A stretch of 25,076 nt of DNA from Deltaproteobacteria bacterium (GTDB taxonomy: Bacteria > Bdellovibrionota_B > Oligoflexia > Oligoflexales > Bog-1112): contig JACPKR010000064.1 in NCBI GenBank assembly GCA_016186945.1, positions 1 to 25,076 of the forward strand. Direction: 5' to 3'. The notes under the pieces are model-generated. The model made no database searches. It was given only the letters and a program-made list of their open reading frames with translations, and had not been told where the DNA came from. Numbering within the stretch: the first letter of the stretch is position 1; each line of letters begins with the position of its first letter. The translations under genes and the position numbers were made by a program. Shown in pieces: positions 1-8,732 of this stretch.

Positions 1-79
1 ATTTGCGCTGTTTTTAAACTCGAATGCCTGAAAATAAAACACAAGATGAATCATTTTGCTTTGAGGGTAAAACTGTTGC

Positions 80-934
80 TTACAGCAACTCAGCAGGCTT
101 ATTTTCAGCTACAAAAACTGCAGGGTGCGTAACATCAGTAAGTAATGTCAGTTCCGTCTTTGTAAACGAATAGCTCGGCAAATCTGCAAGTACACGTCCA
201 GGTTCGGGGTCAATAACTAACCTTAGACCCACAAGCTCCTCTGCCTCTGGTATCCCATAGCGCCAAAAAGCCATGCTCAAATAGTCAGGACCCAGATCTG
301 ATATGAGCTTTAACCTCGCTGTCTCATCATGATTGATGAGATCACATTTTTCCAGGTTGGAGTATAAGTTATTGGCATATTTGGACGCCTCGATACCAAG
401 TTCCTGATAATTCCAGTGAAGGTCCGCTACCAAACGCGCGAGTTCGTAAGATTCGCCAGAGGGCAAGCTAGTTTGATTCCAATTAAAAACCTGGCTCGGT
501 TTCTGAGCACATTCTTCATTCCCACTTATGGTTCGATCGGCATGCAAGCAAGGCCGAAACCGAATAAACCATTGACCTTCCAACGGAATGGGGACTATGA
601 ATGCAGAAGTGTTGTACATACCAAGAATGGGATCCCCTTCACATTTTGGATCCTCGAAACATGCCTCGTACAATATCCGATCGGGGACAAGCCCCTCCGA
701 TGTTTCAAACCGAAAGCCCGGGAACCAGTCGTCAAAGAGAAGGGCTGGCGAGGGACCTTCCACGACAAGCTTGATTGCATCGGGACTGATTCGCTTGTAC
801 GTCAGGTCAAGACCCGCACTTGAATCACCAGCTTCTGTTGGAACTATGTCCGGTTCTTGCTGCTTTTTTTCTTTTTTACAATTACTGAGTGTACACACGA
901 GCAGAATGGTTACAATTGGTTTCAAATGAAACAT
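80..934 (-). CDS. Small lipoprotein with paired-cysteine domain (paralogue of 17547-18644)
   Basis: This 284-residue protein starts with a short hydrophobic signal and a lipobox ending LSNC, so it should be lipid-anchored at Cys19. A charged KKEKKQQ linker follows. The start is supported by GGGAG five bases upstream of the ATG. No enzymatic motif is visible. Its middle part (EACFEDPKC ... RFRPCLHADRT ... EEC) can be aligned by eye with the lipoprotein at 17547-18644 (QACRQGGTC ... RVRSCLNPNHT ... EAC). Further shared pieces are ASK..NL...C and LGPD. The four conserved cysteines suggest two disulfides in an exported domain. Unlike its relative, it lacks C-terminal membrane segments. The function is unknown. 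The lipoprotein assignment is strong, and the shared-family claim rests on visual alignment. Confidence 0.8.
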   Translation of the reverse strand: MFHLKPIVTILLVCTLSNCKKEKKQQEPDIVPTEAGDSSAGLDLTYKRISPDAIKLVVEGPSPALLFDDWFPGFRFETSEGLVPDRILYEACFEDPKCEGDPILGMYNTSAFIVPIPLEGQWFIRFRPCLHADRTISGNEECAQKPSQVFNWNQTSLPSGESYELARLVADLHWNYQELGIEASKYANNLYSNLEKCDLINHDETARLKLISDLGPDYLSMAFWRYGIPEAEELVGLRLVIDPEPGRVLADLPSYSFTKTELTLLTDVTHPAVFVAENKPAELL

Positions 935-972
935 CTATTCTCCCATAACGTAGTTCTCAGACAATTATAACC

Positions 973-1146
973 TATAGTCTTTAGTCTTTGAGAAATAGAA
1001 TTTGTGGAGAGGATCTTTTTTGAAAAAAAGTTCCCCTCCACGCCTCCCCCCAAAAAACTTTAGATATTGAAGTTTTTGAAAAGGGGTTTGGGGAAATAAC
1101 TTTTTTCAAAAAGTTTTTCTCCAAATTGATTATCTTGAATACTATA
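973..1146 (-). repeat. Repeat family A, copy 1 (MITE-like)
   Basis: This is a full-length copy in reverse orientation relative to the copies at 20002 and 23969. It starts TATAGTCTTT and ends AATACTATA. Inside are the two family hairpins: one built on GGGG...CCCC around a TTTTTCAAAAA core, the other on GGAGAGGA...CCCCTCC. A short extra TTTAGTC duplication sits near the left end. Terminal TATA suggests insertion at TA dinucleotides. Confidence 0.8.
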
Positions 1147-1284
1147 GCGCTTATTATGGGGGGAATTGAGAAGGCCTGCAAAAAATGCCGAGTTAGTGAC
1201 AGCTCCTCAACTCGTCAGAAGCGCTTGAAATCGAACTGGAAAGTTTTCCCTCCCCCAACCCGCCTGAGAAAAACACCGCCGTCG

Positions 1285-1293
1285 TGTTATGAT
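1285..1293 (+). promoter_or_regulatory. Candidate extended -10 promoter of the M28 peptidase gene
   Basis: TGTTATGAT is an extended -10 (TGn followed by TATGAT) 29 bases before the ATG at 1323. The -35 position (about 1265-1270, TGAGAA) is weak, as is common with extended -10 promoters. Called from the sequence pattern only. Confidence 0.4.
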
Positions 1294-1322
1294 GGGATAA
1301 ACACCTCAAATAGGGGGAAACC

Positions 1323-2504
1323 ATGCGCCCCTTCTCACTTTTTCCTCTCTTGTTTGTCAGCATCCCTGTTGTCTCCCAGGATACTCAAGAAGGCCAAGTC
1401 ATCATTTCAGTGGGGAGCGATGCCATTCCCGCGCTTGCAGGTTATTTTGCGAATGATGAAGCTTTGCTCGTCCGGGAAAAGAACGTATCTATCCTCCGTG
1501 TTCCGGAGAAAGAGCTGCCTTTCCTCTCTCATCTTATGCACGAGAAGTTTGGGCGTTGCGGTGGTTTCTTCGTCGAGGATAGTTTTCAAACGGCCCTCAG
1601 TGCTATGCGGGAGCGTTTTGTCAGCAACGATGAGGCTTACACGATTGACCAGGCTGAGCGAGTGAAGGAAGCGATCGGGCTTGTGCGGGAGGAGAAAATA
1701 AGGGGGACGATCGAGGCTCTGTCAGCTTTCCGCAACCGATATTATCATTCGCCTCATGGGGTACAATCTCAGGAGTTTGTGGGGAAGACGTGGTTGGAGC
1801 TTGCAAGCTCTCTTCCCAACGTCAGGCTGGAATATTTCGAGCATGCCGCTTATCCACAGAGGTCAGTTATTTTAACCATCCCCGGCGTCAAGACCCCCGA
1901 GGAAGTGATCGTCATCGGTGGGCATGGAGATTCCATCGCAGGGTGGAATCCTCCCCAGGATGTGGAAGCTCCGGGGGCAGATGATAACGCTTCAGGAATT
2001 TCCACCATAACTGAGGTAATCCGGGTCTTGTCGGCTCTTAACTTCGCCCCGGACCGTACCATCAAGTTCATGTCTTATGCTGCAGAGGAAGTTGGTCTGC
2101 GGGGGTCGAACGAGATCGCCACCCAATTTGAGCAGTCAGGTGTTCAAGTCAAGGGGGTTATTCAGCTCGACATGACAAACTTCACAACACGGCCCAAAGA
2201 AATCGTGATTATGACCGACTTTACGGACCCTAGGCAGAACCAATTCATGAAAAACTTGCTTAGCACTTACCTTCCCACCTTCACAGTGTTGGAAGACCGC
2301 TGTGGGTATGCGTGTTCCGATCATGCGTCCTGGCATCGCCACGGTTTTCCCGCATCCATTCCCTTCGAGTCTCGGATGAGAGAGTACAATCCAAACATTC
2401 ATACAAAGAGAGACACAATCTCTGTTTCCAATAATCGTGCGGAACACGCGGTCCCCTTCGCGCAATTGGTCCTAGCTTATGCCATCGAATTGCTTACTCT
2501 CTAG
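1323..2504 (+). CDS. Secreted M28 zinc aminopeptidase (leucyl aminopeptidase type)
   Basis: This 393-residue protein resembles the bacterial leucyl aminopeptidases of peptidase family M28 (Vibrio/Aeromonas AAP, Legionella LapA), which remove N-terminal residues with two zinc ions. A short signal peptide (about residues 1-18) is followed by a pro-region to about residue 110, then the catalytic domain. All metal and catalytic residues are visible: GGHGDS (H201, D203), ADDNASG (D220), AAEEVG (E255 catalytic base, E256 ligand), QLDM (D283) and SDHASWH (H334). The CGYAC pair just before H334 matches the disulfide known in AAP. The start is preceded by TAGGGGGAAACC. The 3' end overlaps the barrel gene by 26 bases, so the two are probably co-transcribed. 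It likely acts in the periplasm or is secreted. Confidence 0.9.
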   Translation: MRPFSLFPLLFVSIPVVSQDTQEGQVIISVGSDAIPALAGYFANDEALLVREKNVSILRVPEKELPFLSHLMHEKFGRCGGFFVEDSFQTALSAMRERFVSNDEAYTIDQAERVKEAIGLVREEKIRGTIEALSAFRNRYYHSPHGVQSQEFVGKTWLELASSLPNVRLEYFEHAAYPQRSVILTIPGVKTPEEVIVIGGHGDSIAGWNPPQDVEAPGADDNASGISTITEVIRVLSALNFAPDRTIKFMSYAAEEVGLRGSNEIATQFEQSGVQVKGVIQLDMTNFTTRPKEIVIMTDFTDPRQNQFMKNLLSTYLPTFTVLEDRCGYACSDHASWHRHGFPASIPFESRMREYNPNIHTKRDTISVSNNRAEHAVPFAQLVLAYAIELLTL

Positions 2505-3780
2505 CAGAGCGTTCCTCTATCTTCTTCTATTGGGGTCACTTGGCTTCCTTTCAGAGTGTCTTTTCGCACAAGGCAATCAGTTTCTCTCCTGGCAACGCAA
2601 CCTCATACCCGGCGGACGGGCCACACTCTTGGGAGGAGCGTATACAGCACTCGCCGACGATCCATCGGGGACCTACTTCAACCCTGCTGGGGTTGTCCAT
2701 GGTCAGGAACGGGAAGTGTCTATATCCGGCAATGCGTATTACAGCAACACCCTTGTATACGAGGAAGCGGTCCGTGGTGAAGACTTCAAGGAAACGGCAA
2801 GCGGTGTGATTCCCACCTTCCTGGGAGGGACCACGAAGATAGGCAAGCGTTTAGCCCTTTCATATGCGGCAATGACGCTTGACTCTCGCAATATTGATCA
2901 AAACAATAAATTTACAGACATTTCGAATGTGGTGGGAGAAGTTAACAGTTTCCATCGCACCCATCAGGAGAACAATAACCTGCTTCTTGCCGGGGCCGGT
3001 GCATCGTGGATGTTTGCAGAGTCTTTTTCTTTGGGAATGTCGGTGTTCTACTATCAACGGTCGATTGTGGCGACTAACCACCAGCTCGTTCAATTCAACG
3101 GTGGTGCGGTTCAGACAGTCGATCAGAAGTACACGACCAGCAACGAAGGGGGAGCAACGTCGGCTGGAGTGCAGGTGCGGATGAAGAATTTCGCGTTTGG
3201 TCTGGCATGGAAGCAATTTTACGCGTTGACAGACAAAACGATGGCCTTTTTCGATGTCGTCAAGCAAACTCCCAACGAAGAGGGGGGTTTCGAGAACCCT
3301 CAAGTTAGCTCGGTGGAAACAGAGATCAGGAATTTCAACGAGCTGGAAACTTCCACCGCTAGGGGAGGGATCGCCTGGATTCCCTCACCTTCGTTTCTTC
3401 TAAGTGCTGATGTTTTGTTTCACCCAGGCATCTCGACTCCTTACAACGCAGAAGGTGGCACCGACCTTGTGGACACCTTCAATTATAGTCTTGGCATGGA
3501 GGGAGTGCTTGGGCAGCATTTGATTGTTCGCACGGGTGTGTTCAGCAACAATTCCGGTTATCCCATCCTACGGGAGGGGGGAAAAAACCAGGCCCCGCAT
3601 ATAGACTACCTGGGGGGAGCCTTTGGTTTCGGTTGGAAGACCAAGCAGTCCGATGTTTCCATCGGAGTAGTGGGGCAGTTTGCCTCGGGAAAAGCGCAGA
3701 TCATTTCTGAAAGCACTGAGATTCAAAATGTAAAAGGCAACTCTGTGCTTTACCTCTGGAGTAGCAAGTTTGCCTTATAG
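2479..3780 (+). CDS. Outer-membrane beta-barrel, FadL/OmpP1/TodX-like
   Basis: This 433-residue protein has an N-terminal signal peptide (hydrophobic stretch about 11-25, likely cleavage near SECLFA/QG). It is followed by the family signature NLIPGGRATLLGGAYTALAD, then DDPSGTYFNPAGV. That N-terminal motif is typical of the FadL/OmpP1 transport family, whose members pass long-chain fatty acids or other hydrophobic compounds through the outer membrane. The rest alternates aromatic and polar residues as expected for beta strands. The start overlaps the end of the peptidase gene by 26 bases, and no good ribosome binding site precedes it. Translation is therefore probably coupled to the upstream gene. 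The substrate cannot be read from sequence. Family assignment is fairly firm, the function inferred. Confidence 0.75.
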   Translation: MPSNCLLSSRAFLYLLLLGSLGFLSECLFAQGNQFLSWQRNLIPGGRATLLGGAYTALADDPSGTYFNPAGVVHGQEREVSISGNAYYSNTLVYEEAVRGEDFKETASGVIPTFLGGTTKIGKRLALSYAAMTLDSRNIDQNNKFTDISNVVGEVNSFHRTHQENNNLLLAGAGASWMFAESFSLGMSVFYYQRSIVATNHQLVQFNGGAVQTVDQKYTTSNEGGATSAGVQVRMKNFAFGLAWKQFYALTDKTMAFFDVVKQTPNEEGGFENPQVSSVETEIRNFNELETSTARGGIAWIPSPSFLLSADVLFHPGISTPYNAEGGTDLVDTFNYSLGMEGVLGQHLIVRTGVFSNNSGYPILREGGKNQAPHIDYLGGAFGFGWKTKQSDVSIGVVGQFASGKAQIISESTEIQNVKGNSVLYLWSSKFAL

Positions 3781-3801
3781 GTCGGCTTGTCAGCGACGGT
3801 T

Positions 3802-6096
3802 CTACTTGGGAAAGATGACGATCGTGCGCACAGTCCCAGTCAGACCCGTCTTGAGAGTGAGAGACTTCGTCGTCGTGTCGATCGTGCCAAACTTGTACTG
3901 GTTTGTGGTGAAATCCAGTCCATCAGCGAATAGTTCTGTCGAACTAGCTCCTTCCGCAAGATTATAAACCTCGAAGTCTTCCATGATGGTGTAAGGGTTG
4001 ACGGGCAACCATAGAAGTGACGCAGCTTCGCAAGTTGTCTGGGTGGTGTAGTTCCCGTCGATACAACGGCTGCCTTCCCATGTTTTGCTAGTGCCTGAGC
4101 AGGAGCTTTCGGAACTTACTGACGAATTGACGCAAGTTCCCGAACTTGCCAAACCGCTGAGCAGATATTTGCCCGAACTTGTATCGAACGAAGAGTAGTA
4201 GGGCTGATCCCCCGCAATCCAGAGATTGATGGCCTGCTCGTTATCCGTAGAGAGGGGAATGAGCGTGGCTCGGCTTGAATCAACGCGAGCAAGGGATCGG
4301 GTCTCGTTCGTCCATTCATCGCCTGAAGATGAAGTGGATTGAGGTGAGCACGAAAAGTTGCGGACGAGAAACTTCGCAGACAAAGTGGTTTTTGCTGACG
4401 CTGTGGTCGATTCGTATTTTGCAAAGACGTTGTTTTTATGATCCCAGTCCCACCAGGTCGCCCTGCTCCCTGTTTCGGACGACGTACAAAGGGCCCCCGT
4501 TACGTTTTGGTACCAAATCGATTCTGTTCGCCATTCCGGAGTGCAATTTTCCTTGTTTGTGTAAGTTGTGTTGGAGCAGACATTGGTCGTCGCATTCCAC
4601 GTGCGGTCGTAATTTAGGCAGTCCGCGCTTTGGGTGAGGTTCGTTGAACAGTATCCCTTATCAACCCACGTGCCGTTGCGGTTGTTGCACTTGGTCTGGG
4701 TGTCAAGGGTTTCAGAAGTGGATCCGCTCGTATAGGTGATAACAGGCAGCCCATCTATGACGCAGTGAGGGCCTCTGATTTCAACGTTACAGTAAAGTGT
4801 CCCTGCAATCTTTCTCCGGATATTTCCAATCACATACACTTGCCCTGTGGAGTCTTGCTTTATAGAGCTAATCTGGCTCCCTCCCCCGGCAAAAACGTGG
4901 TCGGAACTCTCACATCGTTGCTTGTACTCCGTCTTCCATGCAAGGGACGGACTGAAAAATTGATCGGTCCCCGTGTAGTTATTAAACCCTTCTCCGTAAC
5001 TCGTGACATCGTTCGTCCTGCGCATGTCCATCCAACGCCAGATGTCGTTCCCGCATGTAATGACCTCGCCTATACGCGTCGATGGTGTGGAACCTGTCGG
5101 GTCGAAATCGAAGAGACAGGCACTGTTCCAGGAAGCTGTCGTAGACTGCCGAGGGTCAGGTCCAAAGAACACAGCGGTGTCAGAACTTCCACTGTCGTTC
5201 GTCTCCACCTTGGTATCGAAGATGAAATTCCACCAATCTCTTGCGATTTCCGTGACCTGTCCAGTCGGGTTAACATAACGGAAAAAGCCCCCGGTCCCAT
5301 TTCCACCGCTCTTGTCTTGGCAGGTGTGCCCTGTGTAGAACACTCCTCCTGTTTTTGTGACCAGGTAGTCTTCGATGCAAATGTTTGCGTTGATGACTTC
5401 TGTCGTATTACTTCCGTCACGAGTGCGCTTATACACGACCATTTTGCCATTCTGTGGATTAGAGGCAGGGAAATAGACGTTGCCGTCAGCATCAAACTGG
5501 AAGACGTTGTTGCTGGTATTGCGCCAATTGTCTATAAAATGGGCGTTGTCCAGACACTCCAGGTTGTTTTTTTCGGGAGTCTTGGCGAGAAGTTCTTCGA
5601 TCGTCCCCCCTTTCACCTTGAAAATCTGGCACTGGTACCCGTTGCTGTAATCCCATGGGTCGGCATCTTGGGGAGCATCTCGATAGATAAAACCTCTCTC
5701 AAAATGCAGGTAAACTTCTCCAGTGGGTGCAAGTGCGATTGTCATGATGTTGGGAAGTTTTTGGGGTGGGGGCCCATGATATTCCTCGGGGGTCACGTCC
5801 TCCTGCTTGAGCGCATCAACGATCTCGCCCGTTTCTTCAATGATTTTCTGTAAAGGAGAGGGGAGTTCCGATGCGGTTAAGTTGAGGGCAGCCGTGTCAT
5901 TCTCCACGACGAGCACGCCCAGGGCATCGCTTAAATCAACCGTTGTGGAAATCGCAATCGTCCCAATGCTGCCGGGACCTGAGAACTTTCCATTGATTTC
6001 CTCCTCACCCTGTTTTTTGTCCTCTTCGCCGCAACTGACGAACAATAGAAACAGGGATATTCCCAAGGACCTTGTAATGATTGGTGTTACTTGCAT
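3802..6096 (-). CDS. Large Cys/Trp-repeat lipoprotein, possible beta-propeller
   Basis: This is a lipoprotein of about 764 residues. I chose the ATG at 6096 because GAGG lies six bases upstream and the product then begins with a standard signal (MQVTPIITRS..., hydrophobic core, lipobox FVSC, Cys22). An ATG at 6123 would add nine residues but has no spaced ribosome binding site. The N-terminal two thirds contain recurring D/T-x-G-x-V-Y blades (PTGEVYL, DADGNVYF, KTGGVFY, DSTGQVYVIG), suggesting a beta-propeller fold. Two clusters of short Cys/Trp modules follow (about residues 468-537 and 665-697), for example KCNNRNGTWVDKGYC, DCLNYDRTWNATTNVC and SCSGTSKTWEGSRC. No catalytic motif is seen. 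It likely faces the outside or the periplasm. The function is unknown. It is convergent with the barrel gene, 21 bases apart. Confidence 0.75.
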   Translation of the reverse strand: MQVTPIITRSLGISLFLLFVSCGEEDKKQGEEEINGKFSGPGSIGTIAISTTVDLSDALGVLVVENDTAALNLTASELPSPLQKIIEETGEIVDALKQEDVTPEEYHGPPPQKLPNIMTIALAPTGEVYLHFERGFIYRDAPQDADPWDYSNGYQCQIFKVKGGTIEELLAKTPEKNNLECLDNAHFIDNWRNTSNNVFQFDADGNVYFPASNPQNGKMVVYKRTRDGSNTTEVINANICIEDYLVTKTGGVFYTGHTCQDKSGGNGTGGFFRYVNPTGQVTEIARDWWNFIFDTKVETNDSGSSDTAVFFGPDPRQSTTASWNSACLFDFDPTGSTPSTRIGEVITCGNDIWRWMDMRRTNDVTSYGEGFNNYTGTDQFFSPSLAWKTEYKQRCESSDHVFAGGGSQISSIKQDSTGQVYVIGNIRRKIAGTLYCNVEIRGPHCVIDGLPVITYTSGSTSETLDTQTKCNNRNGTWVDKGYCSTNLTQSADCLNYDRTWNATTNVCSNTTYTNKENCTPEWRTESIWYQNVTGALCTSSETGSRATWWDWDHKNNVFAKYESTTASAKTTLSAKFLVRNFSCSPQSTSSSGDEWTNETRSLARVDSSRATLIPLSTDNEQAINLWIAGDQPYYSSFDTSSGKYLLSGLASSGTCVNSSVSSESSCSGTSKTWEGSRCIDGNYTTQTTCEAASLLWLPVNPYTIMEDFEVYNLAEGASSTELFADGLDFTTNQYKFGTIDTTTKSLTLKTGLTGTVRTIVIFPK

Positions 6097-6278
6097 GGTC
6101 AGCCTCATGAAGAAAGGGGACATCCCCCGGGTTCTTATTTAGGCTGTCGGACAAAAATTGGAAAAATTTAGTGGAGAATCTATAAGTTGAGGGAATTTGA
6201 TAACTTAACATCGTAAGCCCTGGGGCGCCGACCCATGTAGTTTTGACATCGAGGGGATGCGCTAAGTGGGTGCTGTTT

Positions 6279-7613
6279 TTAGCCTTCTGCATTGACAAGC
6301 TTCATCTTCACTTCTTTTTTTTTGTGATAGAGAGCGTTCATCCGCAATGTACACAAAACCGTGAGGACGCCAAAGCAGGACATGAAATAGTAAACATGGG
6401 CCCATCCGAATAAATCAGCGATGGCACCAGTCATTAACGTCGCAAGTGACCCTCCCATGTAACCCACACCGTCGAGAAGCCCTGTAGCCGTCCCGCCCCC
6501 CTTGGGTCCTGCAATGTCCAGTGTCAGGCAGCCACTGGGAAGAGAGTACGGCCCCATGAGAAAGAAGCCGCTGGCTCCCGTAAGAAACACAATCCAGTTC
6601 TGATACTCCATCCTATAAGGTACAAGGAGTGCAATGACCAGCAAACAGAAGGTTAAGCCAAGCAGCATCCAACTCATAGCGGGTGTTCGGTTCCCCCCTT
6701 TGGAGTAGCGATCCGTATACCACCCAAGAAGGACCGTACCGACAACTCCAAGAAAAGGGAATAAGGCCGCTTTCAATACAGCGGACGTGTTTTCCATGCC
6801 TATATCTGCGAGAAATTTTGCTGTCCAAAGGATGAAGTTACTACGCACGAAAGTTGTTAGGAAGCTGAAGACCAACAACCATCGGAACATGGGCTGTGCA
6901 AGGAGCGTGGTGATGATTTCCCTCACCGGGATTTTCTTGTCAGCTCGGTCGCCGAAGCCTGCCAAATCCGTCCGCCCAAATTTACTTTGTGCATAGTCGA
7001 CATTGGGGACGATCTCCTGGGGCGAATCACGAAAGCTGAAAAAGGACCAAACCCAAATAATCGTCACGGCGAAAGCAGGAATTACAAAGAGTGCCTTCCA
7101 CCCAAATCCGAGGTAGAGAAGGTAGCTGCAGAACATAAACGCTATACCACCACCTAGTTGAAAGTTGATACTGACAAGGCCCATAATGGTCCCGTTACGT
7201 TCAGGTTCAAACCACGAACCCACCACTTTGATGATGCCCCCCCACCCCATAGAAAGGAAGAAACGGACGATGCTCCAAATAACGGTAAACATGAGAATGC
7301 TTGAAAACTGTACGAACAAAAGGTTAAAGACGATTGCTCCCGCCATACCTGTTAGGAAAATCTTGCGACCGCCGATCTTGTCAGCTAACGGACCGGTCAG
7401 AAATTTTCCAAGCGCATAAACAAGTTCGGAAACTGTCAGAATCACTGCCAGTTCGGTGTTCGAATATTTGAACGTATCGCTCAATAAAGGAAGGGCAGCC
7501 GACAAATTACCTCGGCACATGTAGTAGCCAATGTACCCAATAATCATCACCATTACGGTCGAAAATCGCCAGCGATTCAGCAGACGCAACTGTTCATTCG
7601 ATGGAGCGACCAT
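6279..7613 (-). CDS. MFS transporter, organophosphate:phosphate antiporter (GlpT/UhpT) type
   Basis: This 444-residue polytopic inner-membrane protein has about 12 hydrophobic segments. The N-terminus YIGYYMCRGNLSAALPLL, the loop motif GPLADKIGGRK (MFS signature after TM2) and GLLDGVGYMGGSLATLMTGA near the end resemble the organophosphate:Pi antiporter branch. That branch exchanges phosphate for glycerol-3-phosphate or hexose phosphates. The substrate cannot be told from sequence. An excellent AGGAGGTG lies just upstream of the ATG at 7613. The gene follows uxs on the same strand after about 150 bases, so it may have its own promoter. A glycerophosphodiesterase remnant lies 4 kb away (11516-11824), which fits weakly with glycerol-3-phosphate metabolism. 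Confidence 0.8.
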   Translation of the reverse strand: MVAPSNEQLRLLNRWRFSTVMVMIIGYIGYYMCRGNLSAALPLLSDTFKYSNTELAVILTVSELVYALGKFLTGPLADKIGGRKIFLTGMAGAIVFNLLFVQFSSILMFTVIWSIVRFFLSMGWGGIIKVVGSWFEPERNGTIMGLVSINFQLGGGIAFMFCSYLLYLGFGWKALFVIPAFAVTIIWVWSFFSFRDSPQEIVPNVDYAQSKFGRTDLAGFGDRADKKIPVREIITTLLAQPMFRWLLVFSFLTTFVRSNFILWTAKFLADIGMENTSAVLKAALFPFLGVVGTVLLGWYTDRYSKGGNRTPAMSWMLLGLTFCLLVIALLVPYRMEYQNWIVFLTGASGFFLMGPYSLPSGCLTLDIAGPKGGGTATGLLDGVGYMGGSLATLMTGAIADLFGWAHVYYFMSCFGVLTVLCTLRMNALYHKKKEVKMKLVNAEG

Positions 7614-7765
7614 AAGCCACCTCCTCTTTATGTCGGTGTTGGGACCTTGTCTACAAGAGAAAGGCTAAATAGAATCTAGAAATAAGTCAATGAAAACAAT
7701 ACGTAACAAAGATGGAGAGGGGGTTTGGGGGGCGAGGGAACCGTCTCCCCCAGAGGATAATGGAA

Positions 7766-8716
7766 CTAGAGCAGGCTTTGAAAATAGGCGATCGTCTTCC
7801 GCAAACCATCCTCGACGCTCACTTGTGGACTCCAGTCGAAGGCACGTCTTGTTTTGTCGAGTTGAGGGCGACGCATCTCAGGATCATCCTGGGGAAGGTC
7901 CTCGAATACGAGTTTGCTGGGACTTTGCGTCAGGCGAAGAATCTCCTCCGCCAGGGCTTTCATCGAAAGTTCCTCGTCTCGGCCAAGATTATAGGCGCCG
8001 TCGATCGTTTCCATGGGCGCTGCGGCGATGCGGACGATTCCGTCGACTAAGTCAGAAACATAGCAAAGCGAGCGAGTCTGGCTACCGTCCCCGTAAATGG
8101 TAATCGGCTCCCCTTGCAACGCTTGCGTGATGAAGTTGCTGACAACCCGTCCGTCATTCGCCGCCATGTTCGGTCCGTAGGTGTTGAAAATGCGAATAAC
8201 ACGGACGTCAACCTTGTGTACACGTTTGTAGTCGAAGCAGAGGGCTTCGGCAGCACGCTTGCCTTCATCATAGCAGGAGCGAATACCAATGGGGTTCACT
8301 CGTCCGACGTAGGTCTCAGGTTGGGGGTGAACTTCCGGATTTCCGTAAACTTCCGATGTGCTGGCCTGCACAATGCGCGCTGAGCATCGTTTCGCAAGCC
8401 CCAGCATGTTGAGGGTACCCAACACGTTGGTCTTCATGGTGTAAATGGCGTTTCTTTGATAATGAACAGGACTTGCCGGACAGGCAAAATTGAGAATCAG
8501 GTCGAAGTGCCCCCAGTATGGTTTGATTTGGTCGTGACGCACAAACTCAAAATAAGGGTGGTCGAGTAGGTCTGTTATATTGTCTTTGGTCCCTGTGTAA
8601 AGGTTATCCAAGCAGACTACATCACAACCTTCTTCTACATAATGCCGGCAGAGGTGGCTTCCTATGAAGCCCGCGCCACCCGTGATCAAAACTTTTTGTC
8701 TTCTTTTATATGCCAT
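7766..8716 (-). CDS. uxs: UDP-glucuronate decarboxylase (UDP-xylose synthase)
   Basis: This 316-residue short-chain dehydrogenase/reductase should convert UDP-glucuronate to UDP-xylose with bound NAD. It shows the Rossmann motif GGAGFIGSH (G13-x2-G16-x2-G19), the catalytic set STSEVYG plus Y149-x3-K153, and the family-specific stretch RSCYDEGKR, which separates UXS from epimerases and dTDP-glucose dehydratases. NTYGPNM follows as usual. I start at 8716 (MAYKRRQK) because GAGG lies nine bases upstream and the length then matches the family. An upstream ATG at 8764 would overlap the end of ugd. The gene sits 16 bases downstream of ugd, whose product is its substrate, so the two form an operon for surface polysaccharide precursors. 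Confidence 0.92.
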   Translation of the reverse strand: MAYKRRQKVLITGGAGFIGSHLCRHYVEEGCDVVCLDNLYTGTKDNITDLLDHPYFEFVRHDQIKPYWGHFDLILNFACPASPVHYQRNAIYTMKTNVLGTLNMLGLAKRCSARIVQASTSEVYGNPEVHPQPETYVGRVNPIGIRSCYDEGKRAAEALCFDYKRVHKVDVRVIRIFNTYGPNMAANDGRVVSNFITQALQGEPITIYGDGSQTRSLCYVSDLVDGIVRIAAAPMETIDGAYNLGRDEELSMKALAEEILRLTQSPSKLVFEDLPQDDPEMRRPQLDKTRRAFDWSPQVSVEDGLRKTIAYFQSLL

Positions 8717-8732
8717 TGTAAACAACCTCTTT

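Larger units (their letters stand above)
935..1322. other. Intergenic region, mostly repeat A copy 1
   Basis: This 388-base gap between divergent genes holds the repeat A copy at 973-1146 and, further right, the likely promoter of the M28 peptidase. Short ORFs here are repeat translations without ribosome binding sites. I see no further gene. Confidence 0.6.

Noticed and set aside
4765-5853. Long plus-strand ORF (362 codons) opposite the Cys/Trp lipoprotein
   Set aside because: It has no ribosome binding site, signal or family motif, and the minus-strand gene across it has a lipobox, GGAG-type site and repeated modules. It is an antisense shadow.
7725-7765. G/C runs after uxs as a Rho-independent terminator
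   Set aside because: The GGGGGG and CCCCC runs can pair only loosely and no U tract follows in the direction of transcription.
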